Positions 16,210 to 24,673 are shown, counted from the stretch's first letter. The stretch: DNA of 35,397 nucleotides from an uncultured Myxococcales bacterium (GCA_937146725.1 CAKZRU010000188.1:1-35397); one strand, 5' to 3'. Notes: generated by a model not told the origin, from the sequence alone. Program-made: numbers and translations.

Positions 16210-17936
16210 GAATAGACCTCCTCAGCCGCTTGGGTCATTCTTTGGGTCAAACGTGCATAACCCAACAGAATAAAGAAAATAATCAAAGAATAAGCGGCGG
16301 CATAGCCATAACGATCTTGTTCAAAGGCCCAACGATACGCTTCTGTGATTAAAATATCGCTTGCGCCTCCGGGCTGTCCACCACTGACCAAATAGATGAT
16401 ATTAAACATATTAAATGTCCAAACAGAGCCCAAGATGACCGCAGGTAACAAGGCCGGTTTTAATAGGGGTAGGGTAATCGACTTAAAGCTTTGCCATTTA
16501 CTTGCGCCAGCCAAATGAGCGGCTTCATAAAGATCTTGCGGAATACTTTGCAAGGCCCCCAAAGTCACCACCATCATAAAGGGAAAACCAAGCCAAGTAT
16601 TGGTACTGATATTAGCGGCCATTGCCCCCCAAAAACTGCCCATCCATGACACGGGTTCTATACCTAATATGGCTAAAAACTTATTGATTAAGCCATATTG
16701 CTGATTGAACATTCCCTTCCAAATCAAAGCGGTTATATAGTTTGGAATCGCCCACGGGATAATCAGCAATGCTCGATAAATCCCCTTGAGTTTTAATCCC
16801 TTACGATTGAGTAAAAGCGCTAAGCTTAAACCAATACTTGTATGTAGCACCACATTACTTGCCGTCCAAAAAAGAGTGACTGCCAAAGTGAAATAAAAGT
16901 TCAGCGGATGGGTCAGCGGATAATCACTTGCTGATAAAATGTCTATGAAATGACTTAAGCCGACCCAAGTAAACTCACCTTGATGATGTCTCATAAAGGA
17001 AAGGCCCACGCCTAATGAAAAGGGCACAAAAACCAATATTCCTACACTTAAAAGTGTGGGCATCATGTAGGTATAGGCCACACGATATGACGAACTTTTT
17101 CCGGCTGTTTTATATTGGCTTAATCCCAAAATAAGCATGGGGATCAAAGCAAGGCTCGCCACTAATGGCCCCTCGGCCACCTTAATGCCTGTGTCTTGTT
17201 CACGACTCATTATTTCCAAGCAAGAAAGGATCACCAAGGGACTTGCGCTGATTGTGGTAAGCAATGGTAAAGACCAAGATGAATGTTTGGCTTTCTTTTG
17301 CTGAGTTGAGTCTTGAGTTGAGTCATGAGTTGAGCCAAAATAAAAGCAGGCCCACATGGCTATCATGAATGTGACTAGACCACAGAGAACGAACCACAAC
17401 CAAGGCAATCTTGGTGGCTGTGTGGCTGATAATTTAGCAAGAAGTTGAAAGTCGGTGGGTAAGCCTGTTTGTTGAGCCTTGAGCGTCAAAGTACGCTTTC
17501 CCCACAAATGACCTTGGGCATCAAACCACTCTGACTTATCTTTCCAATATGCATCAAACCAAGCCTTATCTTCAGGTTGATCGAGTTTTAAACCACTTTT
17601 CGTCTCTTGCAATGAACTCAGAGCCGCATATTCATGTTGATCGCTGGAAGCATCTGTTTGTTGTGGAACGAAAGAGACTTCTCTAAGCTTTAAGTGTCCT
17701 AAATATTCTTGATCATAATCAGGGATGATTTGGGCAGTAAGAGTTTCTTGTATTAAAGCTTTTCGTGCTTGTCTTTGGTGGATCTTTAAGCTTTGTAGCA
17801 GGCCTAAACCGCTTAGCAGACAGGCACAGATGACCGCGAAGATGACTCCCAAATATCCTCGACTTTTAAACGCGCTGATCCATTGCCCCACTATATTTTT
17901 TTGATGAGCTAGGCTCGGCTGATTCGGCTTAGTCAT
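16206..17936 (-). CDS. malF: ABC sugar transporter permease, MalF type, with long N-terminal extension
   Basis: I chose the ATG at 17936 (576 residues, MTKPNQPSLAH), which has GGGGG upstream and overlaps the end of malE by eight bases; the frame is open up to 18017. The C-terminal ~300 residues are a standard MalF permease with an EAA loop (YEAAHLAGASKWQSFKSITL) and the end 'YGYAAAYSLIIFFILLGYARL'. The N-terminal ~250 residues are unusual: one TM (LGVIFAVICACLLSGLGLL), ~120 residues of probable periplasmic domain, a second TM (WLWFVLCGLVTFMIAMWACF) and further hydrophobic segments. E. coli MalF also has a periplasmic loop, but in a different place. Confidence 0.87.
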   Translation of the reverse strand: MTKPNQPSLAHQKNIVGQWISAFKSRGYLGVIFAVICACLLSGLGLLQSLKIHQRQARKALIQETLTAQIIPDYDQEYLGHLKLREVSFVPQQTDASSDQHEYAALSSLQETKSGLKLDQPEDKAWFDAYWKDKSEWFDAQGHLWGKRTLTLKAQQTGLPTDFQLLAKLSATQPPRLPWLWFVLCGLVTFMIAMWACFYFGSTHDSTQDSTQQKKAKHSSWSLPLLTTISASPLVILSCLEIMSREQDTGIKVAEGPLVASLALIPMLILGLSQYKTAGKSSSYRVAYTYMMPTLLSVGILVFVPFSLGVGLSFMRHHQGEFTWVGLSHFIDILSASDYPLTHPLNFYFTLAVTLFWTASNVVLHTSIGLSLALLLNRKGLKLKGIYRALLIIPWAIPNYITALIWKGMFNQQYGLINKFLAILGIEPVSWMGSFWGAMAANISTNTWLGFPFMMVVTLGALQSIPQDLYEAAHLAGASKWQSFKSITLPLLKPALLPAVILGSVWTFNMFNIIYLVSGGQPGGASDILITEAYRWAFEQDRYGYAAAYSLIIFFILLGYARLTQRMTQAAEEVYS

Positions 17937-19257
17937 GCTGAGCCCCCTTGCCCTGTCCACTTTGCTTAAATACAGCTTTTTCAGCCTCGGTAAAGCTTTC
18001 TTTGATGTCGGCACCATATAAAATGCTTTGTCCTAATGCTCTTTTCATCGGAGTCCATAAACCCTTCATTTGGGGATCATTACTCAAGGGAATGGCGGAC
18101 TGGATTTGTTCTTGAAACACTGATTGCCAAGCGGGAAACTCATGATCTTGAGTCGCTTGATATGGAGCTAAGCTTTGCTTTTTGTAGGCGATCAACTCAC
18201 CTCTTTTTTGCCGATGATTCGCCAACTCAGGTGATGCTAAAAATTGAGCAAGCTGCCATGCCTTATCCATTTGCTTGCTATATGCCGACAGCATAACCCC
18301 TTCAACGCTGAGATAAGGTCGTAATAATTGCTTGTTGCTTTGTTTATTATGTTGTTCGCTTGGTTGCCTCTCATCTAACCCCTCATCTAAAGCTGGCAAG
18401 GGAGCAACCGCCCAACGACTTGCATCAAAGTCAGTGAGTTCAGCGATAAACCAAGGCCCATTGATTAAAAATGCGAGTTTACCTTGGCGAAAAAGTTCAG
18501 AAGCTAAAGCGCCATCTATTTCCGGAGGAATTAGGCCTTGATCTCTAAGTTTCTTCACCAAAGCTACGCTTTTATGCATTGCTTCATGGTTAATGTTTAC
18601 TTGGCCTTGGTCTAGAACTGTAGCGCCAAAAGCATGAAGCCAAGGCGCATGAAAATACAAACTATCTAGTTCTGGATAAGCAAGACCCCATACTTGCTCT
18701 CCACTTTGAGAGGCTTGGCTTTGCCTTTGAAAACGCTTGGCTACATCAACAAGTTCAGTCAGCGTTTGGGGGGCTTTAGTCACAAGTTGAGGATTATAAA
18801 ATAAGGCGAGGGCTTTGCATGAGAGAGGTAGACCATACAGTTGTTTTTTGTAGGTAAAAGCTTCTAATGGCGAACTCATAAAACGTTGGTATTCTTTAGG
18901 GCTGACCCAATAGCTAACCGCTTCGATATGCCCGGCTTCAGCCCAATCTCCCACTCGATCATGAGGCCCAATAAATATATCGGGACCATTGCCTCTAGGA
19001 ATTGATACTTGTAGCTTATTTGCAAAGGCTTGATGAGGAAGTTGTAAAGCCTTGACAAGCAAGCCTGTTTGCTTCTGAAACTGAGCCAAATCTGCTTTGA
19101 GATGATCATGATCAGCGCCTCGTAAGGCATGCCACAGAATAAGTGATGCAGGCTCTGTACTGACTTGATTAGGATTCTCAGAAGTTAAATCTTCATGACA
19201 AGCAAAGCTCAGACTCATCACCCAGATGGTAAAAATGCAGTGTCTGATCAAAGTCAT
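17929..19257 (-). CDS. malE: ABC sugar-binding lipoprotein, MalE type
   Basis: The 442-residue extracytoplasmic solute-binding protein (family 1) has a lipoprotein leader (FTIWVMSLSFAC, Cys20), so it is membrane-anchored rather than free. The N-lobe begins 'ASLILWHALRGADHDHLKAD'. The family signature appears as 'GNGPDIFIGPHDRVGDWAEAGHI', and the hinge/C-lobe as 'LFRQGKLAFLINGPWFIAEL'. It delivers the sugar to MalFG. Its start overlaps the malK stop by four bases. A Gln/Asn/Ser-rich insertion (SEQHNKQSNKQ) sits in a surface loop near residue 300. No ligand can be assigned from sequence alone. Confidence 0.88.
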   Translation of the reverse strand: MTLIRHCIFTIWVMSLSFACHEDLTSENPNQVSTEPASLILWHALRGADHDHLKADLAQFQKQTGLLVKALQLPHQAFANKLQVSIPRGNGPDIFIGPHDRVGDWAEAGHIEAVSYWVSPKEYQRFMSSPLEAFTYKKQLYGLPLSCKALALFYNPQLVTKAPQTLTELVDVAKRFQRQSQASQSGEQVWGLAYPELDSLYFHAPWLHAFGATVLDQGQVNINHEAMHKSVALVKKLRDQGLIPPEIDGALASELFRQGKLAFLINGPWFIAELTDFDASRWAVAPLPALDEGLDERQPSEQHNKQSNKQLLRPYLSVEGVMLSAYSKQMDKAWQLAQFLASPELANHRQKRGELIAYKKQSLAPYQATQDHEFPAWQSVFQEQIQSAIPLSNDPQMKGLWTPMKRALGQSILYGADIKESFTEAEKAVFKQSGQGKGAQHD

Positions 19258-20426
19258 GATAAGCGAACACCCTCTTCATCAGCGTTAAACAGGTGAATAT
19301 GCTCCTCTTTGAAGCTCAGTAGATATATTTGCCCACGTTCTACCTTACGATCGGCATCAAGCTTGACCACTAAGCGTTGCTCAGACGACTCTTGATCGTC
19401 TGCTGTCACTATAGGTCGACAATAACAAATCGTTTCGCTTCCCAAAGGTTCTATCGCCTCTAAGCTCACCTTAATACCATTTGCCAAAGTTGCTGTCTGT
19501 TCTTGGGCTTGCTCACTTTGCTCATCTAGCTTACTTTGCTCGTCTAAAGCGACCAAAGTCATTTGATGTGGCCTAATCCCCAAGTCTATGGGCATGCCCG
19601 ACTTAATCCCTTGGGCTTGTATGTGTTCTAAGCGCTTGGTAGACAAACTCAAGTGAACACCACAGACCTGTAAACCATCAAGCTTTAATTCGGTGCGAAG
19701 CATATTCATTGTGGGGCTACCGATAAAGGTCGCCACAAAGCGATTGGCTGGTTGGTCATGAAGCTCTAAGGGTGCCCCTATTTGCTGGACCACACCGCTC
19801 TTTAGTAAGACCACTCGATCAGCCAAGGTCATAGCCTCTACTTGATCATGAGTGACATAAAAGCTGGTGGTTTTGAGCTCATTTTGTAGCTTGGTAATCT
19901 CTACTCGCATTTCAGCTCGAAGTTGAGCATCCAAGTTAGACAGCGGTTCATCAAAAAGAAATATTTTGGGTTGACGCGCGATCGCTCTTGCCATGGCTAC
20001 TCTTTGCCTTTGACCTCCGGACATTTCTTTGGGTTTTCGATCGAGTAAGGGAAAGATCTGTAGTTTTTTAGCAACCGCCTCAACTCTTTGATCAATCTCA
20101 ACTTGAGGCATTTTCTGTAATTTAAGCGCAAACGCAATATTCTCTCGCACGCTCATATGTGGATAAAGCGCATAGCTTTGAAACACCATAGCAACCCCAC
20201 GGTCTTTGGGCGCTTTTTCATTGGCTCGCTCATCATCAATCAGCAATTCTCCTGAACTGATGTCCTCAAGCCCTGCGATCATACGTAGGGTCGTGCTTTT
20301 CCCACAGCCCGATGGACCAACAAGGGCGATAAACTCACCGCTTTGCACTTCTAAATCTAGATTCTGTACAGCTTCAAATCCATTTGGGTAGCGCTTACCT
20401 ATCCCGATAAGTCTTACACTCGTCAT
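19254..20426 (-). CDS. malK: ABC transporter ATP-binding protein, MalK/UgpC type
   Basis: This 390-residue ATPase is the first gene of the importer operon. Walker A is GPSGCGKST (residues 37-45), the Q-loop VFQSYALYPHM, the signature MSGGQRQRVAMARA (135-148), Walker B IFLFDEP, and the H-loop YVTHDQVEAM. The C-terminal ~140 residues form the MOP/OB-type regulatory domain ('IDLGIRPHQMTL') typical of MalK, UgpC and MsmX. An insert rich in Glu/Gln (SKLDEQSEQAQEQTA) lies in this domain. Such ATPases can serve several sugar importers. The leader upstream contains two inverted repeats. Confidence 0.92.
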   Translation of the reverse strand: MTSVRLIGIGKRYPNGFEAVQNLDLEVQSGEFIALVGPSGCGKSTTLRMIAGLEDISSGELLIDDERANEKAPKDRGVAMVFQSYALYPHMSVRENIAFALKLQKMPQVEIDQRVEAVAKKLQIFPLLDRKPKEMSGGQRQRVAMARAIARQPKIFLFDEPLSNLDAQLRAEMRVEITKLQNELKTTSFYVTHDQVEAMTLADRVVLLKSGVVQQIGAPLELHDQPANRFVATFIGSPTMNMLRTELKLDGLQVCGVHLSLSTKRLEHIQAQGIKSGMPIDLGIRPHQMTLVALDEQSKLDEQSEQAQEQTATLANGIKVSLEAIEPLGSETICYCRPIVTADDQESSEQRLVVKLDADRKVERGQIYLLSFKEEHIHLFNADEEGVRLS

Positions 20427-20442
20427 GACACTTCTCCGATCC

Positions 20443-20489
20443 TCTCTTTACAATAGAGAGTTACACAACTAATGATCAGCAGAGATCAT
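20443..20489 (-). promoter_or_regulatory. Two inverted repeats in the malK leader
   Basis: CTCTCT/AGAGAG (about 20443-20461, 7-base loop) forms a hairpin close to the malK start. ATGATC (20472-20477) and GATCAT (20484-20489) form a 6-base-arm operator-like repeat with a 6-base centre. These are likely control sites of the importer operon. No regulator gene is adjacent and no LacI-type consensus is evident. Confidence 0.35.
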
Positions 20490-20672
20490 GTTTACACGCG
20501 ATTCAATATCGTTTTAGAACATTTAAAGGATAATTTCGATAATCAAGAGGCGAAATTTAAGATATAGTTTATCAAGACCTTAGACTTAGCTTTCAGCTTT
20601 GACTTTTGGTTTGTGGATCATATGTCATTATGTTTATCTTAATTCGCTCAATACTAGGGACAGTTCGCGTAT

Positions 20673-23375
20673 ATGGTTAAGTCAAATGTTAATCGTTTTT
20701 TACACATACACAGGACTTTTACTGCCTGCTTCCCAGATGACTCCCCAAATTGTTATTCTTGGTTGAGCTTTGGATGTATAAATCTGCTCGCTTTTGTCCA
20801 GCTACTGACCATGAGTTTTCTGCCACTGAATGCCTTGGCTCAAGAGGCCTGCGATGAAAGTTTATTCTTTTGTCAGGTTGAACAAGCGATCGATAGAGGC
20901 CTGCAAGACCTAAGAAATCGTGAATCCGGCAATGGTTATTTTAGTGAAACCGATAGTGTCAATAATCCCAAACACAACTTTTTAGCGGTATTGAGCTTTT
21001 TAGAAAAACGTGTGGGGAATGGCTGGGATGGACAAACCATTGGTTACGATGGGCTACCTCCCACCGATCAGCTTTTAGTACAACGCTTAGTTCGCTCTAT
21101 TATTGAGGGTGAAGCGGCCATGCGTAGTTCAACTGCGATTCCATTCACCTATGTTGTGGGTGGTAACCTTATGGCCTTATCAGCCTATTTATCATCAGAA
21201 GGTCCCGATGAGCTTGGTTCCACAGTGACAGTGAGCCAAGCTTTGGCGAACGCAGTGGTCGCTTTGCAAGCTGTACAAGCCAATCGTACTCCCGACAATG
21301 AGGGTGGCTGGAACTATCGCCAAGCTGAAGGTCGAGGAGATCTATCCACCACACAATTTGCTGTTGCCGGTTTAAGTGCAGCTTCCAATTTAATCGAAGG
21401 AGCTGCTGATCCCTTACAAGATGTCATTCCTTTTTTACAGCGTAGTCAACGCGGTAATGATGGCGGTATGGGCTATCGGCCAAATGGCACCCCCTCATCC
21501 TCAATGACCGCTACTGGTTTATGGTGTTATCGCTTGGCGGAAGTACCGACCGAGTCAGCTGATGTGCAATCGACACTCTCATGGATGATGAATAACTACA
21601 CTTATGATTCTATGGTTGGCCCTTTCAATACCTCAAGCGTCTATTACTATCTTTGGGCCGCTGAAAAAGCGCTTACTGTCTCAGGAGAAGACTCCTTGGT
21701 GAATGGCTCAGGACAATCTCTATTGACCGCCGAAGATTTTGGACGGCTTAATCCACCATTTGTTGGTTATCCCGAGGAAGAAGCAAGTCATTATTTTGAT
21801 TTTGCCTATCAGCTTTTACAGTGGCAAGATGTGAATGGTCGCTGGGGAACTCGTTATAATGGCAGTATTAGTGGATGGAGCCCTTTATCGAGCCACACCT
21901 TTGCCTTGCTCACCTTAGAGCGCTCTTTAGGAGGAGTCTGCTTAGATAGTGATGATGATGACTTATGTGGCCTAGAAGATAATTGCCCCGAAATCCCCAA
22001 TCCTGATCAAATGGATGAAGATCAAGATGGCATCGGTGATGCCTGCGATAACTGCCCTAAGGTCATCAACCGCAATCAAGAGGATGCCGATCAAGATGGT
22101 CGTGGTGATGCCTGTGACCGTTATTATTGCATACCGGATGGCTATGCTGAGGTCTGCGATGGGATTGATAATGATTGTGATGGTTTAATTGACTTAAGTG
22201 CTGATGGACAACCGGTTGTTGACCCTAGTCCATGCGCAACCGGGCTTAGTGGTCAGTGTGCGGAGGGGCGCTACACCTGCTCTAATCGAGGGACAGTTGT
22301 GTGCAGTCCTCTTAATAGTATTGCCGATGAAAGGTGCGACGGCCTAGACAATGATTGCGATGGACAAATTGATGAGCTGGTCAGAAATGCTTGTGGGCGC
22401 TGTGGCGTTTTACCCAATGAAGTCTGTGATGGTGCTGATAATGATTGTGATGGGCAAGTTGATGAACAAGGCGCTGATGACTTGTGTGAGTCTGAACAAA
22501 CCTGCACCAGACTATTTGGTGTTTGTGCTGATGCCTGTGATCAGAATCAACCTTGTGCCGAAGGTCTTGTTTGTGCATCAGGGTTTTGTGTTTCCCCCTG
22601 CGAAGGCCTAAGTTGTAGTCAAGATGAATACTGTGATGGTGGTCAATGTATTTCTCGCTGCTCCGGCATCACCTGTGCCGATGATGAAGTCTGTGCCCAA
22701 GGTCGCTGTGGTCCAGCAGTTTGTCCTCATCTACCCTGCGAACTTGGTGAACGTTGTTTAGACCAACGATGCGAGCCGGATCCCTGCTTTGATGTCAGAT
22801 GTACCGAGGGGAGTTTCTGTCGTGAAGGTCAATGTGTTCTCTCCTGCGCCGAACTCAGTTGCTTATTTGGTGAAGCTTGCATTGATGGCCAATGTACCGA
22901 TATTTCTTGTCGAGGCGAGGTTTGTGGTGCTGAGCAAATCTGTGATGAAGAGCGCTGTGTCGCTGATCCTTGCCAAGATGACACCTGTGCCGATAACGAA
23001 ATCTGCATTGCTGGCGCTTGTACGCTAGATCCCTGCTTAGGTATTCGCTGTGCTGAAATTGAACGCTGTGAAGTTCGGCAAGGACAGGCGCAATGTGTAG
23101 CAAGCTGGTATGAGACATCAGATGCGGGCGAAATGATGAATCCGGAAGCGGGCGAAATGATGAATCCGGAAGCGGGCGAAATGATGAATCCGGAAGCGGG
23201 CGAAATGATGAATCCGGAAGCCGGGGAAATGATAAATCCGGAAGCCGGGGAAGCTACACCCAGCAAAAATGGTGCTGAGGGTTGCCAAGCTCAACATCAA
23301 GCGAGTGACTTACTTGTCTTATGTATATTTTTTGTGATTTGTGCTCGTTTTCGCCTAAGAGCACTTGACGCTTAA
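20673..23375 (+). CDS. Mosaic secreted protein: alpha/alpha-toroid-like region, TSP3, MopE motifs, Cys repeats, MYXO-CTERM-like tail
   Basis: The 900 residues begin with a long N-region and signal peptide (LLAFVQLLTMSFLPLNALA then QEA). Residues ~60-420 resemble the prenyltransferase/squalene-oxidase repeat fold, with recurring Gly-aromatic turns (GGWNYRQAEG, GGMGYRPNG, GRWGTRYNG). Thrombospondin type 3 calcium repeats follow (DEDQDGIGDACDNCP, DADQDGRGDACD), then three MopE motifs (DNDCDGLID, DNDCDGQIDE, DNDCDGQVDE). About ten short Cys modules (C-x-x-[IL]-x-C-x4-E-x-C-x3-x-C pattern) cover ~600-810. Five AGEMMNPE repeats come next, and the end is GCQAQHQ + TM (LLVLCIFFVICA) + RFRLR. It is probably surface-anchored via that tail. 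No catalytic Asp-rich cyclase motif is evident, so I expect a structural or binding role. Confidence 0.85.
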   Translation: MVKSNVNRFLHIHRTFTACFPDDSPNCYSWLSFGCINLLAFVQLLTMSFLPLNALAQEACDESLFFCQVEQAIDRGLQDLRNRESGNGYFSETDSVNNPKHNFLAVLSFLEKRVGNGWDGQTIGYDGLPPTDQLLVQRLVRSIIEGEAAMRSSTAIPFTYVVGGNLMALSAYLSSEGPDELGSTVTVSQALANAVVALQAVQANRTPDNEGGWNYRQAEGRGDLSTTQFAVAGLSAASNLIEGAADPLQDVIPFLQRSQRGNDGGMGYRPNGTPSSSMTATGLWCYRLAEVPTESADVQSTLSWMMNNYTYDSMVGPFNTSSVYYYLWAAEKALTVSGEDSLVNGSGQSLLTAEDFGRLNPPFVGYPEEEASHYFDFAYQLLQWQDVNGRWGTRYNGSISGWSPLSSHTFALLTLERSLGGVCLDSDDDDLCGLEDNCPEIPNPDQMDEDQDGIGDACDNCPKVINRNQEDADQDGRGDACDRYYCIPDGYAEVCDGIDNDCDGLIDLSADGQPVVDPSPCATGLSGQCAEGRYTCSNRGTVVCSPLNSIADERCDGLDNDCDGQIDELVRNACGRCGVLPNEVCDGADNDCDGQVDEQGADDLCESEQTCTRLFGVCADACDQNQPCAEGLVCASGFCVSPCEGLSCSQDEYCDGGQCISRCSGITCADDEVCAQGRCGPAVCPHLPCELGERCLDQRCEPDPCFDVRCTEGSFCREGQCVLSCAELSCLFGEACIDGQCTDISCRGEVCGAEQICDEERCVADPCQDDTCADNEICIAGACTLDPCLGIRCAEIERCEVRQGQAQCVASWYETSDAGEMMNPEAGEMMNPEAGEMMNPEAGEMMNPEAGEMINPEAGEATPSKNGAEGCQAQHQASDLLVLCIFFVICARFRLRALDA
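23124..23252 (+). repeat. 24-bp tandem repeat, five copies plus a partial one, encoding AGEMMNPE
   Basis: The unit GCGGGCGAAATGATGAATCC + GGAA occurs at 23124, 23148, 23172 and 23196. A diverged copy (GCCGGGGAAATGATAAATCC) starts at 23220, and a partial copy follows. The first four copies are identical, which suggests recent expansion. The unit is a multiple of three, so changes keep the frame. Confidence 0.95.
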
Positions 23376-23391
23376 TTTTTAGTCCTTTAAA
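23365..23391 (+). promoter_or_regulatory. Candidate sigma70 promoter of the structured RNA
   Basis: TTGACG (23365-23370) and TTTAAA (23386-23391) are separated by 15 bases. Start of transcription is expected at about 23398-23401, exactly where the closing stem of the RNA candidate begins. The promoter overlaps the last codons of the upstream gene. The short spacer lowers confidence. Confidence 0.45.
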
Positions 23392-23400
23392 CTTAAAGTT

Positions 23401-23562
23401 ATCCCGTTCATGAGGGTCATCATTCGTCCTTATTGACTTAACCGGGAACCGCCGCTCATCATGAAGTAGAGGAGCCTAGTGCTCGATCGCAGCAGTGATG
23501 ATTGTGGTACCCACCTACAGAGGTAAAGGGTTGAGTGAATACACCCAAGATTTGAACGGGAT
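23401..23562 (+). ncRNA. Rod-like structured RNA, candidate 6S RNA (ssrS-like)
   Basis: The first ten bases, ATCCCGTTCA (23401-23410), are the exact reverse complement of 23553-23562. Inside, 23431-23443 pairs with 23529-23541 (12 of 13), 23444-23452 with 23504-23512 (8 of 9), and 23456-23462 with 23495-23501 (7 of 7). An apical GAGC/GCTC hairpin lies at 23472-23484. A small side hairpin (ACCT-ACAG-AGGT, 23513-23524) protrudes on the 3' strand, and a 20/11-base internal loop follows the closing stem. Three pairs (23439-23533, 23451-23505, 23462-23495) are U-G on the plus strand and would be A-C mismatches on the other, which supports plus-strand transcription. Length (162) and a long rod with a large internal loop fit 6S RNA, which binds RNA polymerase. 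SRP, tmRNA and RNase P hallmarks are absent. The structure is seen; the 6S identity is inference. Confidence 0.55.
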
Positions 23563-23730
23563 TGTTTATTTTTTGGCTTTTTAAGCCTGTGGTATTTAGC
23601 GTATTAAATCCATTATTTAGGGCTTGTTCTATTGAATAATGTGTTCCCTGCTTGAACCTTGAGCTAAAAAGCTCTAAAAGTGTCACAGATATGTTCAGCA
23701 CTTCAACTCAAATAGAGAACGGTACTTGCT

Positions 23731-23785
23731 TGCCTCTTTATTTTTGCCTCTTTATTTTTGGACCAAGCCTTCTCAAAGCCTTGGT
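23731..23785 (+). promoter_or_regulatory. parA leader: 14-bp direct repeat and inverted repeat
   Basis: TGCCTCTTTATTTT is repeated head-to-tail at 23731 and 23745. It is followed by ACCAAG (23762-23767) and CTTGGT (23780-23785), a possible operator or hairpin 18 bases before the parA start codon. Autoregulation by ParA or ParB is known in some systems, but nothing here proves it. Confidence 0.35.
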
Positions 23786-23802
23786 ATTCTTAGGAAAAGC
23801 GC

Positions 23803-24612
23803 ATGGCTAAAGTTATTCCGGTTGTCAATCAAAAGGGTGGTGTGGGTAAAACCACTACAACAGTTAATCTGAGTGCTAGTCTTGCCTTGCAAGGCTTTAA
23901 GGTATTGGTCATCGATCTAGACCCTCAAGGAAACTGCAGTAGCTCGTTTGGAGTGGATAAGGAAACCCTGGGTGCGCATGCATATCATTTGCTTCTTGGT
24001 CATGCACAACTTAGTGAAGTGATTTACCAAAGTGAAATTGACAACCTACATATTGTGCCGACAAATATGAACTTGGCTGGTGCCGAAGTAGAATTAGTGA
24101 CGGAAATGGGCCGTGAAAGTCGCTTATCTCATGCCTTACATGGACATGTCGATGCGTATGATCTTGTCTTTATTGATTGCCCGCCTTCACTTGGCTTGGT
24201 GACTTTGAATGCGCTCACTAGTGCGGATAGTCTTTTAGTTCCCTTGCAATGTGAATATTTCTCTCTAGAGGGTGTATCGCAGCTTTTAAGAACCCTTGAA
24301 TTAGTGCAATCTCGCATTAATCCTAAGGTAAAGCTTGATGGGGTTGTTCTCACCATGTTTGATCGCCGCAATAAACTGAGCTTTCAAGTCCAAGAAGAAG
24401 TTCAAAACTATTTTGGTGAATTACTTTTTGAAACTTCAATCCCAAGAAATGTTCGTCTAAGTGAAAGCCCATCGCATGGTAAGCCTATTGCTCTGTACGA
24501 CAAGCGCTCTAGCGGTGCTTTGGCCTATGAAGCCTTGGCTAAAGAGTTTATTAAACGTCTTGGTCTTAAAAAAAGCAAAAAGACTAAGAAGTCTAAAAAG
24601 GCAAGCAAGTAA
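23803..24612 (+). CDS. parA: Chromosome-partitioning ATPase ParA (Soj)
   Basis: The 269-residue protein has the deviant Walker A motif KGGVGKTTT (residues 11-19), 'VLVIDLDPQGN' and 'YDLVFIDCPPSLGLVTLNAL', all diagnostic of chromosomal ParA/Soj. It forms ATP-dependent dimers on the nucleoid and moves ParB-parS complexes during segregation. The C-terminus carries an extra Lys-rich tail (LKKSKKTKKSKKASK), which may strengthen non-specific DNA binding. parB follows after a 61-base gap, and the pair is usually close to the replication origin. AGGAAAAGC before the ATG is a plausible ribosome binding site. Confidence 0.95.
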   Translation: MAKVIPVVNQKGGVGKTTTTVNLSASLALQGFKVLVIDLDPQGNCSSSFGVDKETLGAHAYHLLLGHAQLSEVIYQSEIDNLHIVPTNMNLAGAEVELVTEMGRESRLSHALHGHVDAYDLVFIDCPPSLGLVTLNALTSADSLLVPLQCEYFSLEGVSQLLRTLELVQSRINPKVKLDGVVLTMFDRRNKLSFQVQEEVQNYFGELLFETSIPRNVRLSESPSHGKPIALYDKRSSGALAYEALAKEFIKRLGLKKSKKTKKSKKASK

Positions 24613-24673
24613 TAGTATTAAGCTCAAATAAGTCGAACAGACAATGAGCGTGGATTAAGATCGGGTGAAGTTT

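Larger units (their letters stand above)
23376..23802. other. 427-bp gap before parA: structured RNA and parA leader
   Basis: I see no protein gene here. An 80-codon minus-strand frame (23701-23459) runs across the RNA structure and has no ribosome binding site I trust. The left part holds the 6S-like RNA candidate. The right part (23730-23790) holds a 14-bp direct repeat and a 6-base inverted repeat near the parA start. I find no TGTTTCACGTGAAACA-like parS site in it. Confidence 0.6.

Noticed and set aside
17937..18017. N-terminal extension of MalF to the ATG at 18017
   Set aside because: It would overlap malE by ~89 bases; the ATG at 17936 has a strong GGGGG site and a short overlap like the other junctions.
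22829..23266. Long minus-strand frame (145 codons) antisense to the 900-residue gene
   Set aside because: It arises from the 24-bp repeat and Cys-codon bias of the real gene; ISPASGFI repeats are just the antisense reading of AGEMMNPE.
23459..23701. 80-codon minus-strand frame upstream of parA
   Set aside because: It covers the structured RNA region, has no family resemblance, and its composition follows the RNA stems.
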